From NCBI GenBank assembly GCA_023431345.1, contig JAEYWK010000153.1, forward strand, positions 1 through 64,000: a stretch of 64,000 bases of DNA, read 5' to 3'. Of this stretch, positions 1-8,700 are shown one piece after another. The notes below the pieces were generated by a model that worked only from the letters and a program-made list of their open reading frames with translations, was not told where the DNA came from and ran no database searches. The stretch is from Pseudomonadota bacterium. GTDB lineage: Bacteria; Myxococcota_A; Polyangia; Polyangiales; Polyangiaceae. The position numbers and the translations under genes are program-made. The stretch's first letter is position 1. Every line of letters begins with the position of its first letter.

Positions 1-50
1 ACAAACCTGGGCCTACCAACAAACGGGCCCAACGACCCCTCACGGACCGT

Positions 51-81
51 CGGGCACGGGCACGGGCACGTTTACGGGCAC
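51..81. repeat. short tandem CGGGCA repeat in 5' non-coding segment
   Basis: Three perfect tandem copies of the hexamer CGGGCA start at position 51, and a further CGGGCA sits after a short interruption. The whole 1-181 segment ahead of the first gene holds no convincing coding region; otherwise I see only GC-rich sequence. The repeat may be replication slippage or part of a leader. Its function is unknown. Confidence 0.5.
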
Positions 82-181
82 GCGCGAGCAATCCCAATTC
101 AGGGACACTCCCTAGCGGGGCGGCAGCCCAAGCCGGCGCCCCCAAGCCCGCTCGCGTGCGCGCCGCGCGCGTGAACGTGCG

Positions 182-1180
182 ATGATTGCCGACATCGTGA
201 GAGCGCCGTCGCGAACCGAGCAACCGAGTTTGTTCGAGCTAGCGCCGCGCGTGCTCGATGGGGCAGACGTTCCTTTCGAGCAGCGCGAGCTGGGCGCTCG
301 GCTTTCGCCCGAGCTCAGGCTCGGCACGATGTCGTGGTCGTTCGCGGGCTGGCGGGGCGTCGTGTACGGCGAGAACGTGAGCCCGAAGCTGCTCGCCGAG
401 TCCGGCCTCACCGCCTACGCCAAGCACCCGCTGCTCCGCACCGTCGAGATCGATCGCTCCTTTTACGACCCGCTCCCGGCGAGCTACTTCGTGGGAGCGA
501 GCCGGCAGGTACCGGATGATTTCCGCTTCGTCGTGAAGGCGCACGAAGCGTGCACGCTGCTGCGCTTTCCGGAGCACACCCGCTACGGCAAGCGCCGAGG
601 CGACACCAACGAGCGCTACCTCGACGCCGCCTACACGAGCGATGCCGTCGTCGCTCCCGTCGCCGAGGGCCTGGGGGAGAAGCTGGGCGTGCTGTTGTTT
701 CAGTTCGTGCCCCAAGACGTCGGGCATCCGCGCGCGTTCGCCGAGCGGCTGCACACGTTCTTGGCGGCGCTGCCGCGCGGCGTGCCCTACGCGGTAGAGC
801 TCAGAAACCCGGAGCTTTTGACGCGCGACTACGCCGCCGCGCTCGACGGTCTCGCGCTGCACGCGCACAACGTGTGGGGCAGCATGCCTTCGGTGCTCGA
901 GCAAGCGCGGCTGATCCCGCCGCGGGCGCGCAAGCCGCTCGTGGTGCGCTGGCTGATGCGCCGTGGGGACGACTACGAGTCCGCGCGCTCGCGCTTCCTG
1001 CCGTTTTCGCGGCTCGTCGAGCCGGACCTGCCGAACCGTCGAGCGATCGCGACGCTGATCGCCAAGGCGCTGGCTCATGGGGTGCCCGCGTTCGTGGTCG
1101 TGAACAACAAAGCGGAGGGCTCGGCTCCCGCCAGCATCTTCGAGCTCGCGCGCGCCATCTTGCAGCAGGAGCAACTTTGA
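182..1180 (+). CDS. DUF72 (YecE-like) domain protein
   Basis: 332 aa, ATG start. The sequence has the DUF72/YecE pattern: an opening strand with LGTMSWSFAGWRG and a nearby VYG, then 'VEIDRSFYDPLPASYF', 'FRFVVKAHEACT', 'LGVLLFQFVPQ' and a C-terminal 'AFVVVNNKAEGSAP' strand. This is the TIM-barrel fold of the family, whose biochemical role is not established. A stretch of about 45 residues before the barrel is variable. The stop codon overlaps the start of the downstream lipoprotein methyltransferase, so the two are probably co-transcribed. The family call is firm; no function can be given. Confidence 0.85.
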   Translation: MIADIVRAPSRTEQPSLFELAPRVLDGADVPFEQRELGARLSPELRLGTMSWSFAGWRGVVYGENVSPKLLAESGLTAYAKHPLLRTVEIDRSFYDPLPASYFVGASRQVPDDFRFVVKAHEACTLLRFPEHTRYGKRRGDTNERYLDAAYTSDAVVAPVAEGLGEKLGVLLFQFVPQDVGHPRAFAERLHTFLAALPRGVPYAVELRNPELLTRDYAAALDGLALHAHNVWGSMPSVLEQARLIPPRARKPLVVRWLMRRGDDYESARSRFLPFSRLVEPDLPNRRAIATLIAKALAHGVPAFVVVNNKAEGSAPASIFELARAILQQEQL

Positions 1181-1749
1181 GAACGTTCGTCGCCGCCGTA
1201 CTCCTGTCCCTCGGCTGCAGCTATCCCGCGCCGCCCGCCGCTTGGTCCGCGATCGGGAGTGACGACCCCGCCCGCAAGCCCGACGTGCCGTTCGAGACGT
1301 CGAGCGACGAAGCGATCCGCGCCATGATCGCGCTCGCGGCTCCAGGCCCGAGCGACGTCGTCTTCGATCTCGGCTGCGGCGACGGCCGCGTCGTGATTCG
1401 AGCCGTCGAGCAGACGGGCGCGAGCGGTGTGTGCGTCGACCTCGACCCCCGGCTCGTGCGGCTCGCGCGCGAGAACGCGCGGCGCGCGGGCGTCGAGGCG
1501 AAGATCCGCTTTCGCACGGAGGACTTGTTCCTGACCGACATCCACGACGCGACGGTCGTGATGCTGTTCCTCTGGCCCGAGATCAACCTCAAGCTGCTAC
1601 CGAAGCTGCAGCGCGAGCTGCCCGGCGGCGCCCGCATCGTCTCGAACATGCACGACATGGGAGCTTTGGCGCCGGAGCGCACCCTCGCGACCGCGCCTTC
1701 GCCGACCGGAGAGCCACGCCACGTTTACCTGTGGCGACTGCCGCGCTGA
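1177..1749 (+). CDS. lipoprotein with class I SAM-methyltransferase fold
   Basis: 190 aa from a TTG start that overlaps the upstream stop (TTGA). An AGGAG ribosome-binding site lies 5 nt before it, inside the DUF72 gene. The first residues form a short hydrophobic signal ending in LSLGC, a lipobox, so the mature protein would be a lipid-anchored envelope protein. Residues from about 60 on carry methyltransferase motif I (VFDLGCGDGRVV), an acidic end of strand 2 (CVDLDPRLVRLA), then 'RTEDLF' and 'VVMLFLWPEINLKLLP'. The last strand ends 'HVYLWRLP'. The fold assignment is good; the substrate is unknown. Export of a SAM-binding fold is unusual: it may act before export, bind another ligand, or the lipobox may be fortuitous. 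Confidence 0.75.
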   Translation: MRTFVAAVLLSLGCSYPAPPAAWSAIGSDDPARKPDVPFETSSDEAIRAMIALAAPGPSDVVFDLGCGDGRVVIRAVEQTGASGVCVDLDPRLVRLARENARRAGVEAKIRFRTEDLFLTDIHDATVVMLFLWPEINLKLLPKLQRELPGGARIVSNMHDMGALAPERTLATAPSPTGEPRHVYLWRLPR

Positions 1750-1819
1750 GCGCTCGCGAACCCGTCGACCGAACGGCGAGGCTCGCGGCCGAGCCGGCCT
1801 GATTTCGCGCTAGGATGGG

Positions 1820-1903
1820 GTGCTGCGCTTCGGCCTCATCAGCGTGCCGCTAGTGTGCTTTTTGGTGATGGCAGGCTTGCTGGCGGCGCGCGGACTCGGC
1901 TAA
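1820..1903 (+). CDS. possible 27-aa hydrophobic micropeptide
   Basis: A GTG-initiated 27-codon frame reads as a single membrane-spanning helix (MLRFGLISVPLVCFLVMAGL, then LAARGLG). An AGGA-type ribosome-binding site sits 4 nt upstream and the stop is TAA. It lies directly before the MATE exporter, 10 nt from its start. It could be a leader peptide, a small membrane protein, or chance, because Leu/Val/Ala-rich runs are common in this composition. No homology is claimed. Confidence 0.3.
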   Translation: MLRFGLISVPLVCFLVMAGLLAARGLG

Positions 1904-1913
1904 AGCGCCTCGC

Positions 1914-3233
1914 GTGTCGACGTCACGCTCGCTCGTTCGCGACCTGCTGGGGCTAGCTTGGCCGGTCGCGCTCGCGCGGCTCGGCATCATCAGCATGGGC
2001 GTGGTCGACGTGATGGTCGTCGGCCAGTTCGTGCCGCACGAGCTGCCGTTTCAGGCGCTGGCTTGGTCGCCGACGAGCGTGCTGATGGTGGGAGGAATCG
2101 GGCTGCTCACGGGCGTGCAGGTGCTGGCTTCGCGCGCGGTCGGAGCAGACGCTCCGCACGAAGCGGGCGGCGCTTTGCGGCGCGGGCTCGTGGTGTCGCT
2201 CGTTGCGGGCGGCCTCGCGGTGGCCATGGCGTGGCTGCTGGGTGAGCGCATGTTCACCGCCTTCGGCATCTCCGCCGACCTGGCGATCCCGGCGACGCGC
2301 GTGGCGCAGGTGCTGACGCTGTCGATACCGCTGCACCTGACCTACGTGACGGCGGCGTTCTTCTTGGAGTCCATCCAGAAGCCGCTCGCCTCCACCGTCG
2401 CGATGTGGGTCGCGAACGCGCTCAACTTGGCGCTCAACTTGCTGCTCGTGCCGCGCTTCGGCGCGCTCGGCTCGGCGTGGTGCACGGTCGCGGCCCGCGT
2501 CTGCTTGGTCGCGATCCTCGGCGTCTACGTGTGGCGCATGGCGGAGGCCGAGCGTTACGGCGTGAAGCGCTCCGCGACGTCTCCCAGCTACGCGGCGCTG
2601 CTCAAGGTCGGCGTAGCGGCCGCGGTGAGCAATACCGCGGAAGCGGGCGCGTTCTCGGGTATGACCATGCTGGCGGGGCGGCTGGGCGCGAGCGCCGTAT
2701 CCACCTATCAAATCCTGCTCAATTTGCTATCATTGGTGTTCATGCTCTCGCTCGGGGTCTCGAGCGCGACGGCCGTGCTCACCTCGGCCGCCGTGGGCCG
2801 GCGAGACGCGCGCGAAGCGACGCGCGCCAGCTTCGCGGGGCTGGGCATCAACCTGCTGCTCATGCTCGCGGCCGGCGCCGCCGTGTACGGCTGCGCCGAG
2901 CCCATCGCGCGCGCCTACACGGCGAACCTCTCGCTGGCCTCGCTGATCGCCGGCTCGCTGTGGCTCGCCGCGCTCGTCATGCTTCCGGATGGGGGGCAGG
3001 TCGTCGCTGCGGCGGGGCTCCGCGCGCGCGGTGACAACTGGTTCCCGACCGCGAGCCATCTGCTGTCGTATGCGCTGGTGATGCCGGCCGTCGCTTACTG
3101 GCTCGCCGAAGCGCGGGGCCACGGCGTCGACGGCTTGATGCTCGCCATTCTGGCTGCGAGCCTGCTGTCGTTCGGAGTGCTGACGGCTAGGCTTTGGTGG
3201 CTCCGGCGCGCCGGCAGCTCGGGTCTCGTCTGA
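1914..3233 (+). CDS. MATE family efflux transporter
   Basis: 439 aa from a GTG start, with about 12 hydrophobic helices in two pseudo-symmetric halves, as expected for MATE/NorM antiporters that export cationic drugs or metabolites using Na+ or H+. Typical segments are 'LAWPVALARLGIISMGVVDVMVVGQF' (split here: LAWPVALARLGIIS then MGVVDVMVVG) in helix 1, 'SIPLHLTYVTAAFFLESIQKP' in the first half, and 'AEAGAFSGMTMLAGRLGASA' opening the second half. The start has no strong ribosome-binding site, and a possible small hydrophobic peptide precedes it. A second MATE gene lies at 18097-19539. The substrate cannot be deduced. Confidence 0.9.
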   Translation: MSTSRSLVRDLLGLAWPVALARLGIISMGVVDVMVVGQFVPHELPFQALAWSPTSVLMVGGIGLLTGVQVLASRAVGADAPHEAGGALRRGLVVSLVAGGLAVAMAWLLGERMFTAFGISADLAIPATRVAQVLTLSIPLHLTYVTAAFFLESIQKPLASTVAMWVANALNLALNLLLVPRFGALGSAWCTVAARVCLVAILGVYVWRMAEAERYGVKRSATSPSYAALLKVGVAAAVSNTAEAGAFSGMTMLAGRLGASAVSTYQILLNLLSLVFMLSLGVSSATAVLTSAAVGRRDAREATRASFAGLGINLLLMLAAGAAVYGCAEPIARAYTANLSLASLIAGSLWLAALVMLPDGGQVVAAAGLRARGDNWFPTASHLLSYALVMPAVAYWLAEARGHGVDGLMLAILAASLLSFGVLTARLWWLRRAGSSGLV

Positions 3234-3311
3234 GCTGCCCTCCGCTGCAGCGCGCGTCGCCGTCTCGCCCACGCGCCGGGCGGCGGGCGCTGGACGTGCT
3301 ATGGCCAAGGC

Positions 3312-4151
3312 GTGAGCGCGGACATCCCTGGCAGGCGCGGCGACGACTACCTGCTGACGCCAGCGCAGCTCGCCACCTACGCGCGCGTGGGCTACCTCAC
3401 GCTCGAGGACGTGGTCACGGAAGAAGAGCTCGCCCGCATCGAGCCCACGTTCGAGCGCTTCATTCGCGGTGAAGTCCCGGGCATGGGGCGCGACTTCTGC
3501 GACATGAGCGGGCCGTATGGGCGGGCGTTCGAGGATTTCAACCTGGTCAACGCGGTGCTGCCGCGTGTCTACGAGCCGGGCCTGTGCGGCAACGTGTTCG
3601 AGCGGCGCGCGACCTCCATCGCGCGCCAGCTGATCGGGGCCGACGCAACGCTCGACTACGATCAGTTCCTCGCCAAGCGCCCCGCGCGTCCCGCGGCGGT
3701 GTTCGCTTGGCATCAAGATCTCGGCTACTGGCCCAGCGGCACGCCCGACACGCTCACCGTGACGTGCTCACTCGCGCTCGACGACGCCACGGCTGAAAAT
3801 GGCTGTCTGCAGGTCGTGCCGGGGTCTCACCTCGAGCCGCGGCTGCGCCCCCATCGACCGGCCGCGTGGAGCGGCAAGCCCGAGCTGCGCGAGGAAGCCC
3901 ACACGCTGTCCGTGCAGCTCTCGCCCCGCGACGCAGTGGTGTGGCTGCCGGTGCGCCGCGGCAGCATTACGGTGCACAACGAGCGCATCGTGCATGGCTC
4001 GGCCGGCAACAACACCAGCGGCTGGCGGCGCACGTACGTGATCGCGCACCGCTCCCGCCGCACCGTCGACTACGAGCGCAGCATCGGCTTTACGCACTCG
4101 CACAACGACACCATCAACTGGAAGACGAACCTCGAGGCGCTCGAGGTCTAG
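3312..4151 (+). CDS. phytanoyl-CoA dioxygenase (PhyH) family Fe(II)/2-oxoglutarate oxygenase
   Basis: 279 aa, GTG start. The facial triad of the non-haem iron/2-oxoglutarate enzymes is visible as H134-x-D136 (WHQDLGYW) and a distal H228 (IVHGSAGN), followed by Arg residues at about 239-240 that would bind 2-oxoglutarate. 'GCLQVVPGSH' and the N-terminal 'YARVGYLTLEDVVTEEEL' are characteristic PhyH segments. The length is usual. It stands alone between the MATE gene and a convergent lipoprotein gene, so the substrate is open; members hydroxylate fatty acyl-CoAs, ectoine or natural products. Confidence 0.88.
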   Translation: MSADIPGRRGDDYLLTPAQLATYARVGYLTLEDVVTEEELARIEPTFERFIRGEVPGMGRDFCDMSGPYGRAFEDFNLVNAVLPRVYEPGLCGNVFERRATSIARQLIGADATLDYDQFLAKRPARPAAVFAWHQDLGYWPSGTPDTLTVTCSLALDDATAENGCLQVVPGSHLEPRLRPHRPAAWSGKPELREEAHTLSVQLSPRDAVVWLPVRRGSITVHNERIVHGSAGNNTSGWRRTYVIAHRSRRTVDYERSIGFTHSHNDTINWKTNLEALEV

Positions 4152-4176
4152 CCGCTCGCTCGAGCTTCTCCCGCGC

Positions 4177-4488
4177 TCACAGCAGCGCCTCCGTGATGCC
4201 CGCGCACGACGAACAATGCTCGGGCACCTCGGCGCAAGCGTAGTCCCGATCCAGGCAGTCGGTGCAGTCGTCGAGCTGCCGTCGCAGCCGACGATTGTCG
4301 GTCTCGTCTTCGCAGCGGGCGGCGCAGCGATCGACGTCGATGTCGCTATCGATGCAGACCTGCATCTGCTCGCACATCTGCTCGCAGTCGATGGCTTGGC
4401 CGATCTCGGAGCAGCCGCTCGAGCTGAGCGCGATGAGAGCGAACGTGGCGAACAATGAGGCGGTGATTCGTCGGGGTAGTGAGCGCAT
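4177..4488 (-). CDS. small Cys-rich lipoprotein of unknown function
   Basis: 103 aa, ATG start with a GGAAGGA ribosome-binding site about 9 nt upstream. The signal peptide has Arg residues, a hydrophobic core and a lipobox (ALSSSGC). The mature part is only about 78 residues but holds about ten further Cys in CxxxC / CxxC-like pairs (CEQMCEQMQVC, CAARCED, CTDCLD, CSSCAG), suggesting a disulphide-knitted surface domain. Many acidic residues are present. The family is not recognised; similar short Cys-rich lipoproteins are common in myxobacteria. Confidence 0.72.
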   Translation of the reverse strand: MRSLPRRITASLFATFALIALSSSGCSEIGQAIDCEQMCEQMQVCIDSDIDVDRCAARCEDETDNRRLRRQLDDCTDCLDRDYACAEVPEHCSSCAGITEALL

Positions 4489-4628
4489 GCTGCTCGATCC
4501 TTCCGGCTCGCGGCGCGAGCTCCTTCGTGATGACCGAGGACCTAAGCACGACCCGTTCCAACCCCCGCGTTCGCGGAAAATCCCGGAGATTCACGCGCCG
4601 GGGCCGCCCCCCGACAGCACGCGCGGGG

Positions 4629-4664
4629 CAGCTGTCCGTCACCCACCGAGCGGACAGCTGTCCG
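4629..4664. promoter_or_regulatory. paired operator-like palindromes upstream of menB
   Basis: Positions 4651-4664 form a perfect 14-bp palindrome (CGGACAGCTGTCCG). A second copy of its right part, CAGCTGTCCG, lies at 4629-4638 and matches the full palindrome at 12 of 14 positions. The two sites are 26 bp apart centre to centre. Relative to the predicted menB start of transcription they centre near -52 and -78, positions typical of activator sites. The regulator is unknown. Confidence 0.5.
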
Positions 4665-4694
4665 GAGCCGGACGCTTCGAGCCCCGCAAGTTCC

Positions 4695-4729
4695 TGATAT
4701 AGTCCGCGCCCCTTCTAGAGAGGTCGAGG
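4695..4729 (+). promoter_or_regulatory. putative menB extended -10 promoter and RBS
   Basis: TGATATAGT at 4695-4703 fits an extended -10 element (TGnTATAAT with one mismatch). No good -35 hexamer is present, as is usual when the -10 is extended. Transcription would start near 4710 and give a leader of about 24 nt. GAGG at 4726-4729 is the ribosome-binding site, 4 nt before the ATG at 4734. The rest of 4489-4733 contains only the operator-like sites described separately. Confidence 0.45.
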
Positions 4730-4733
4730 CGAC

Positions 4734-5639
4734 ATGAGCTCTGGGCAATTCGTTTCCGAAATCTTCGATGCAGATCAGTGGCAAGCGGTAGCCGGCTTCG
4801 ACTTCGAAGACATCACCTACCACCGCGCTCGCGACGTGGGCGCGGTGCGCATCGCCTTCAACCGCCCCGAGGTGCGTAACGCCTTTCGTCCCAAGACCGT
4901 CGACGAGCTCTACACCGCCCTCGAGCACGCCCGCGTGACGAGCGACGTCGGCGCCGTGATCATCACCGGCAACGGTCCCTCCCCCAAAGACGGCGGCTGG
5001 GCCTTCTGCTCCGGCGGGGATCAGCGCATCCGCGGCAAAGACGGCTACAAATACGAGGGCGCGGAGGGCACCGACGCGGCCCGCCTCGGTCGGCTGCACA
5101 TCCTCGAGGTGCAGCGGCTGATTCGCTTCTCGCCGAAGGTGGTGATCGCGGCCGTGCCGGGCTGGGCGGTGGGCGGCGGGCACAGCCTGCACGTGGTGTG
5201 CGACCTCACGATCGCTAGCCGCGAGCACGCCATCTTCAAACAGACCGACCCCGACGTCGCTAGCTTCGACAGCGGCTACGGCTCAGCGCTGCTGGCGCGC
5301 CAGTGCGGCCAGAAGCGAGCTCGAGAGATCTTCTTTTTGGGCCTGAACTACAGCGCCGAAGAGGCCTTCCAGATGGGCATGGTCAACAAGGTGGTGCCCC
5401 ACGCCGAGCTCGAGAAGGTGACGCTCGAGTGGTGCCGGCTCATCCTGCAGAAGAGCCCGACGGCCATGCGCATGCTCAAATACGGCTTCAACCTGCCCGA
5501 TGAGGGCCTCGTCGGGCAGCAGCTGTTCGCGGGGGAGGCCACGCGCCTGGCGTATGGCAGTGAAGAAGCGGTCGAGGGCCGCGACGCCTTCCTCGAGAAG
5601 CGCCGCCCCGATTTCGCCAAGTTTCCCTGGCACTATTGA
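4734..5639 (+). CDS. menB: 1,4-dihydroxy-2-naphthoyl-CoA synthase (MenB, type II)
   Basis: 301 aa, ATG with a GAGG ribosome-binding site. Crotonase-fold enzyme that cyclises O-succinylbenzoyl-CoA to 1,4-dihydroxy-2-naphthoyl-CoA in menaquinone synthesis. Clear MenB segments are 'NRPEVRNAFRP', 'FCSGGDQRIRG', 'PGWAVGGGHSLHVVCDL', 'SFDSGYGSALLARQ', and a C-terminus 'FAGEATRLAYGSEEAVEGRD'. Residue 172 is Asp (QTDPD) and S177 is kept. In E. coli this position is Gly and bicarbonate supplies the base, while in the M. tuberculosis type it is Asp; this is therefore a type II, bicarbonate-independent MenB (inference from the family). No other men gene lies nearby, so it is a detached member of the pathway with its own promoter. 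Confidence 0.96.
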   Translation: MSSGQFVSEIFDADQWQAVAGFDFEDITYHRARDVGAVRIAFNRPEVRNAFRPKTVDELYTALEHARVTSDVGAVIITGNGPSPKDGGWAFCSGGDQRIRGKDGYKYEGAEGTDAARLGRLHILEVQRLIRFSPKVVIAAVPGWAVGGGHSLHVVCDLTIASREHAIFKQTDPDVASFDSGYGSALLARQCGQKRAREIFFLGLNYSAEEAFQMGMVNKVVPHAELEKVTLEWCRLILQKSPTAMRMLKYGFNLPDEGLVGQQLFAGEATRLAYGSEEAVEGRDAFLEKRRPDFAKFPWHY

Positions 5640-5741
5640 GCGAGCCCGCAGGCGCGCCGCGGCCGATTCTGCTTTCGAAGCGCTCTCGCCGCGGCGAGCC
5701 GTAGCCAAGAGCGGCGGGCGTCGCTAGCCTTGGGGGTTGGC

Positions 5742-8700
5742 ATGTTGTCGCCCAGAGCCGAGGATGCACTCGCGGTACTGATGCAGGCGCTCACCGAGCG
5801 CCCCGAGCTGGAGGGGCCCGTTCACGAGCGCTGGCGTGTCCGCGGCGGGCTCGGAGCGGCGTCGAGCGAGGTGACGCCAGAGCTGCTCGCCGCCGCCGAC
5901 GCCCTCGGCGGCTCGCTGAGCGCGACGGCGCGCCCTGGTGAAGACGTCGGTGGCCTGGCTGGAGTGTTCGGGGCGCCGGCCGCGCCGGTGCTCCTGCTGT
6001 GGTGCTACGCGAACACCTGGCGGCGCGACATCGAGCTCGAGCCGATCCTGAAGCTGGCCGCTCAGCAGCCGGAGCTGCGCGAGCGCGTCGCCGCCATCGC
6101 CAGCGGGCGCGTGCTCGAAGGGCCGCTGCTCGATGCCCTGGCTTGTGCGCCCCTGCTGGGCGACGGCGACGCGCTCTTGCTGCCGCAGAACTCGGAGGCG
6201 CGCGCCCGGCTCGAGATCTTGCTCTGGGAGGCGGGCGCGAGCGCGCTCGAGATGCCGGCCGTGGGCCGGTGGCTGTTCAGCTCGCCCGCCACGTTCGAAC
6301 GATTGGTGCACACGCCGGCGCGCGGAACGCTGCGTGGCCGCGTGCTCGCCGCGCGCTGCCTCGAGGTGTGCGCGTGCGGCTTGCCCGACACGGCGGATCC
6401 AGAGCTGGTCGGCCGCACCTTGCAGGTGCTGCAGCCGCTGCTCCTGCACCCAGAGCCGCTGGTGTGGATCCACGCTGCGCGCGCGCTCGGGCGCCTCACC
6501 GGCAAGCTCGAGCAAATGGAGGGCACGTTGCTGGATTGGGTGCTCGGCGACTCCCAGGTGCTGCGCCAGCGCGCGATGACCGCCTTCGCGTCGCTGCCCG
6601 AAGCGCGCTTGAAATTCCTGGGCGGCCAGCTGAGCGCGCTGCTCGAGTCGCCCACCGAGGCGGTGTGGGCGCTCGGCGCCGCCGCCGCCGCAACGCCCTA
6701 CTTGTTCTTCGAGCGCCGGCAGCTTTGGGACAAGCTGGCCAAGCGCATCCTCAATGGTGACGGCGGAGCGATCGCGGCGCGCGCGCTGGCCCGCGGGCTC
6801 TCGGTGATTTGGCGGCGCGGACATCAGCCGCACGACATCGAGCGACCGCTGCTAGCCCTGCGCGAGATGGCTTGGGCGGCGCGCCCGCAGTCGCTCGACG
6901 ATTCGCGGCGCTGGATCGAGGTCACGGCCGTCACCGACGCCGTGGAGCGCGCCGAGCGCGATCCGCTCGACGTGGAGCTGGGCCTCGAGAACCTGATCCG
7001 GCTCGCCGCGCAGTACGACGACGAAGAAGCCGACGCGCGCGCCGCGCGCTTCGCCTCTTCCATCTCCACCACCTTCTCGGAAGCGCGCCGTATCGCGCTC
7101 GGCACCGGCCGCTTGCGCCAGCGCGCGGCGGCCATGAACGCGCTCGAAGGCTGCGCCCGCGCCTTCGCGCTCAAGCTGTGGGCGCCCATGCTGGCGACGC
7201 GCCCCGCCGGTCACCCCTTCGATCAGCCGGACCTGGAAGAGAGCTGGAGCCAGATCGCGCGGGCGCCGTCGGAGATCCTCGATTTGGTGCGCGAACGCCG
7301 CCAGACCGGCGGCGAGTTCGACGCCGAGCTGCAGCTCGAGGCGCTGGCGGTGAGGCTCGGCGGCTACGCCCTCGACGCGTGCGGTGAAGACGGCGAGCTC
7401 GGCCGCGGTCGGGGCCCGACCGTGTACGACACGTGCCAGTGGCTGCGAAAAATCGAGGGGCTGAACGACGGCTCACGCGAGCTACCAGCCGTGCTGAAAT
7501 CGGCGCTCAGCTCGCTGTTCTGGCGGCTGGTCGACACCACGCGCGGCACCGCCCTCGGCGAGGTCGACGACGTCGAGTGGCTCGGTCCGTTCGCGGCGTG
7601 GTGGGCGCTCGTCATCGATCGGCCCACGACGCTGCTGCAGCTCGCGAACGCGCTGCCGATGATGGCCCCCGGCGCCCTGCAGAGCTGCTGCGATCGCGCA
7701 GGCACGCTGCGGGCGGCGATCGCCTCCGCTGCGCCCGAGGGCGCGTGGGGCCCCGCCGTCGCGGAAGCGCTCGAATCGCTGCACGCCGCGGATACGGAGC
7801 TGTCGCATGCCCTCGCGGGCTTGGCTCGGGCGCTCGCCAGCTTCGCGGGCGCGGCGGGGCCGCGACCCAAGCTCGAGGAGATGTGCCTCGAGCTGGTGCT
7901 CGCCGCGGACCGCCTGCAGTCGGCGCTCGCCGATCCCGTCAAGGGGCTGCACCCGGTGCACGAGCAGAGCGCCGAGGACGCGCGCTCGCGCAGCTTCGCC
8001 GACAACGCACCGCGCGTCGCCACGCTCGTCGCCCGCGCCATCCGCGCTCGCGAGACCTCGCTGCTCGACGTGTGGTTCGCGGCGCTCGGACCGATCGCGT
8101 CGGCGCTGCTCGAGCAAGCCGTCGGCGCCGCGATCAAGCGTACCCCTCCCCCACCGCCGAGGACCAAGAAGCCCGAGCCGCAGCTCATCCAAGGCTACGA
8201 GCTCGTGAAGGCCATCGGCGAGGGCGGCATCGGCTCCGTATGGCTAGTGCGCAAGCCCGGCGCCGATCGCCTGTTCGTGCTCAAGATCCCCAAGGCGGAC
8301 GCGCTGCAGACGGCCACCGACGTGGAGCGCGAGGGCATCTTGACGTCCTTCGTCGAAGAGGCGCGGGTGCTGGCCGGTCTCTACCATCCCAACGTCGCCA
8401 ACATCATCGACCGCGGTGTCGCCGAGGGCATGCCGTTCTTGGTGCTGGAGTACCTGATCGGCGCGGACCTGAAGCAGTACTCGCAGGCGAAGCCGATGAG
8501 CTTGTTCGAGCTGCGGCAGGTCGTGCTCGAGTCGTGCGCGGGGCTAGCGGCGCTGCACGGCGCGGGCCTCGTGCATCGCGACATCAAGCCGGCCAACATT
8601 TGGCTGCGCTTGCCGCTCGCGGGTGGGCAAAGGTTCGATCCGAGCAAGCACCGAGATCCGGCGCACACGCAGCCGCTGTCGTCGGTCGTCATCGACTTCG

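Noticed and set aside
51..81. CGGGCA repeats as a CRISPR or attachment site
   Set aside because: Hexamer units without spacers, no cas or integrase gene.
3312..4151. PhyH oxygenase plus nearby MATE exporter as a natural-product cluster
   Set aside because: No synthase, synthetase or precursor gene is near; the genes have separate starts and no shared pathway.
5685..5698. 14-bp palindrome CTCGCCGCGGCGAG between menB and the giant kinase
   Set aside because: Composed only of common GC-rich words, no T run, no second copy; expected by chance in this composition.
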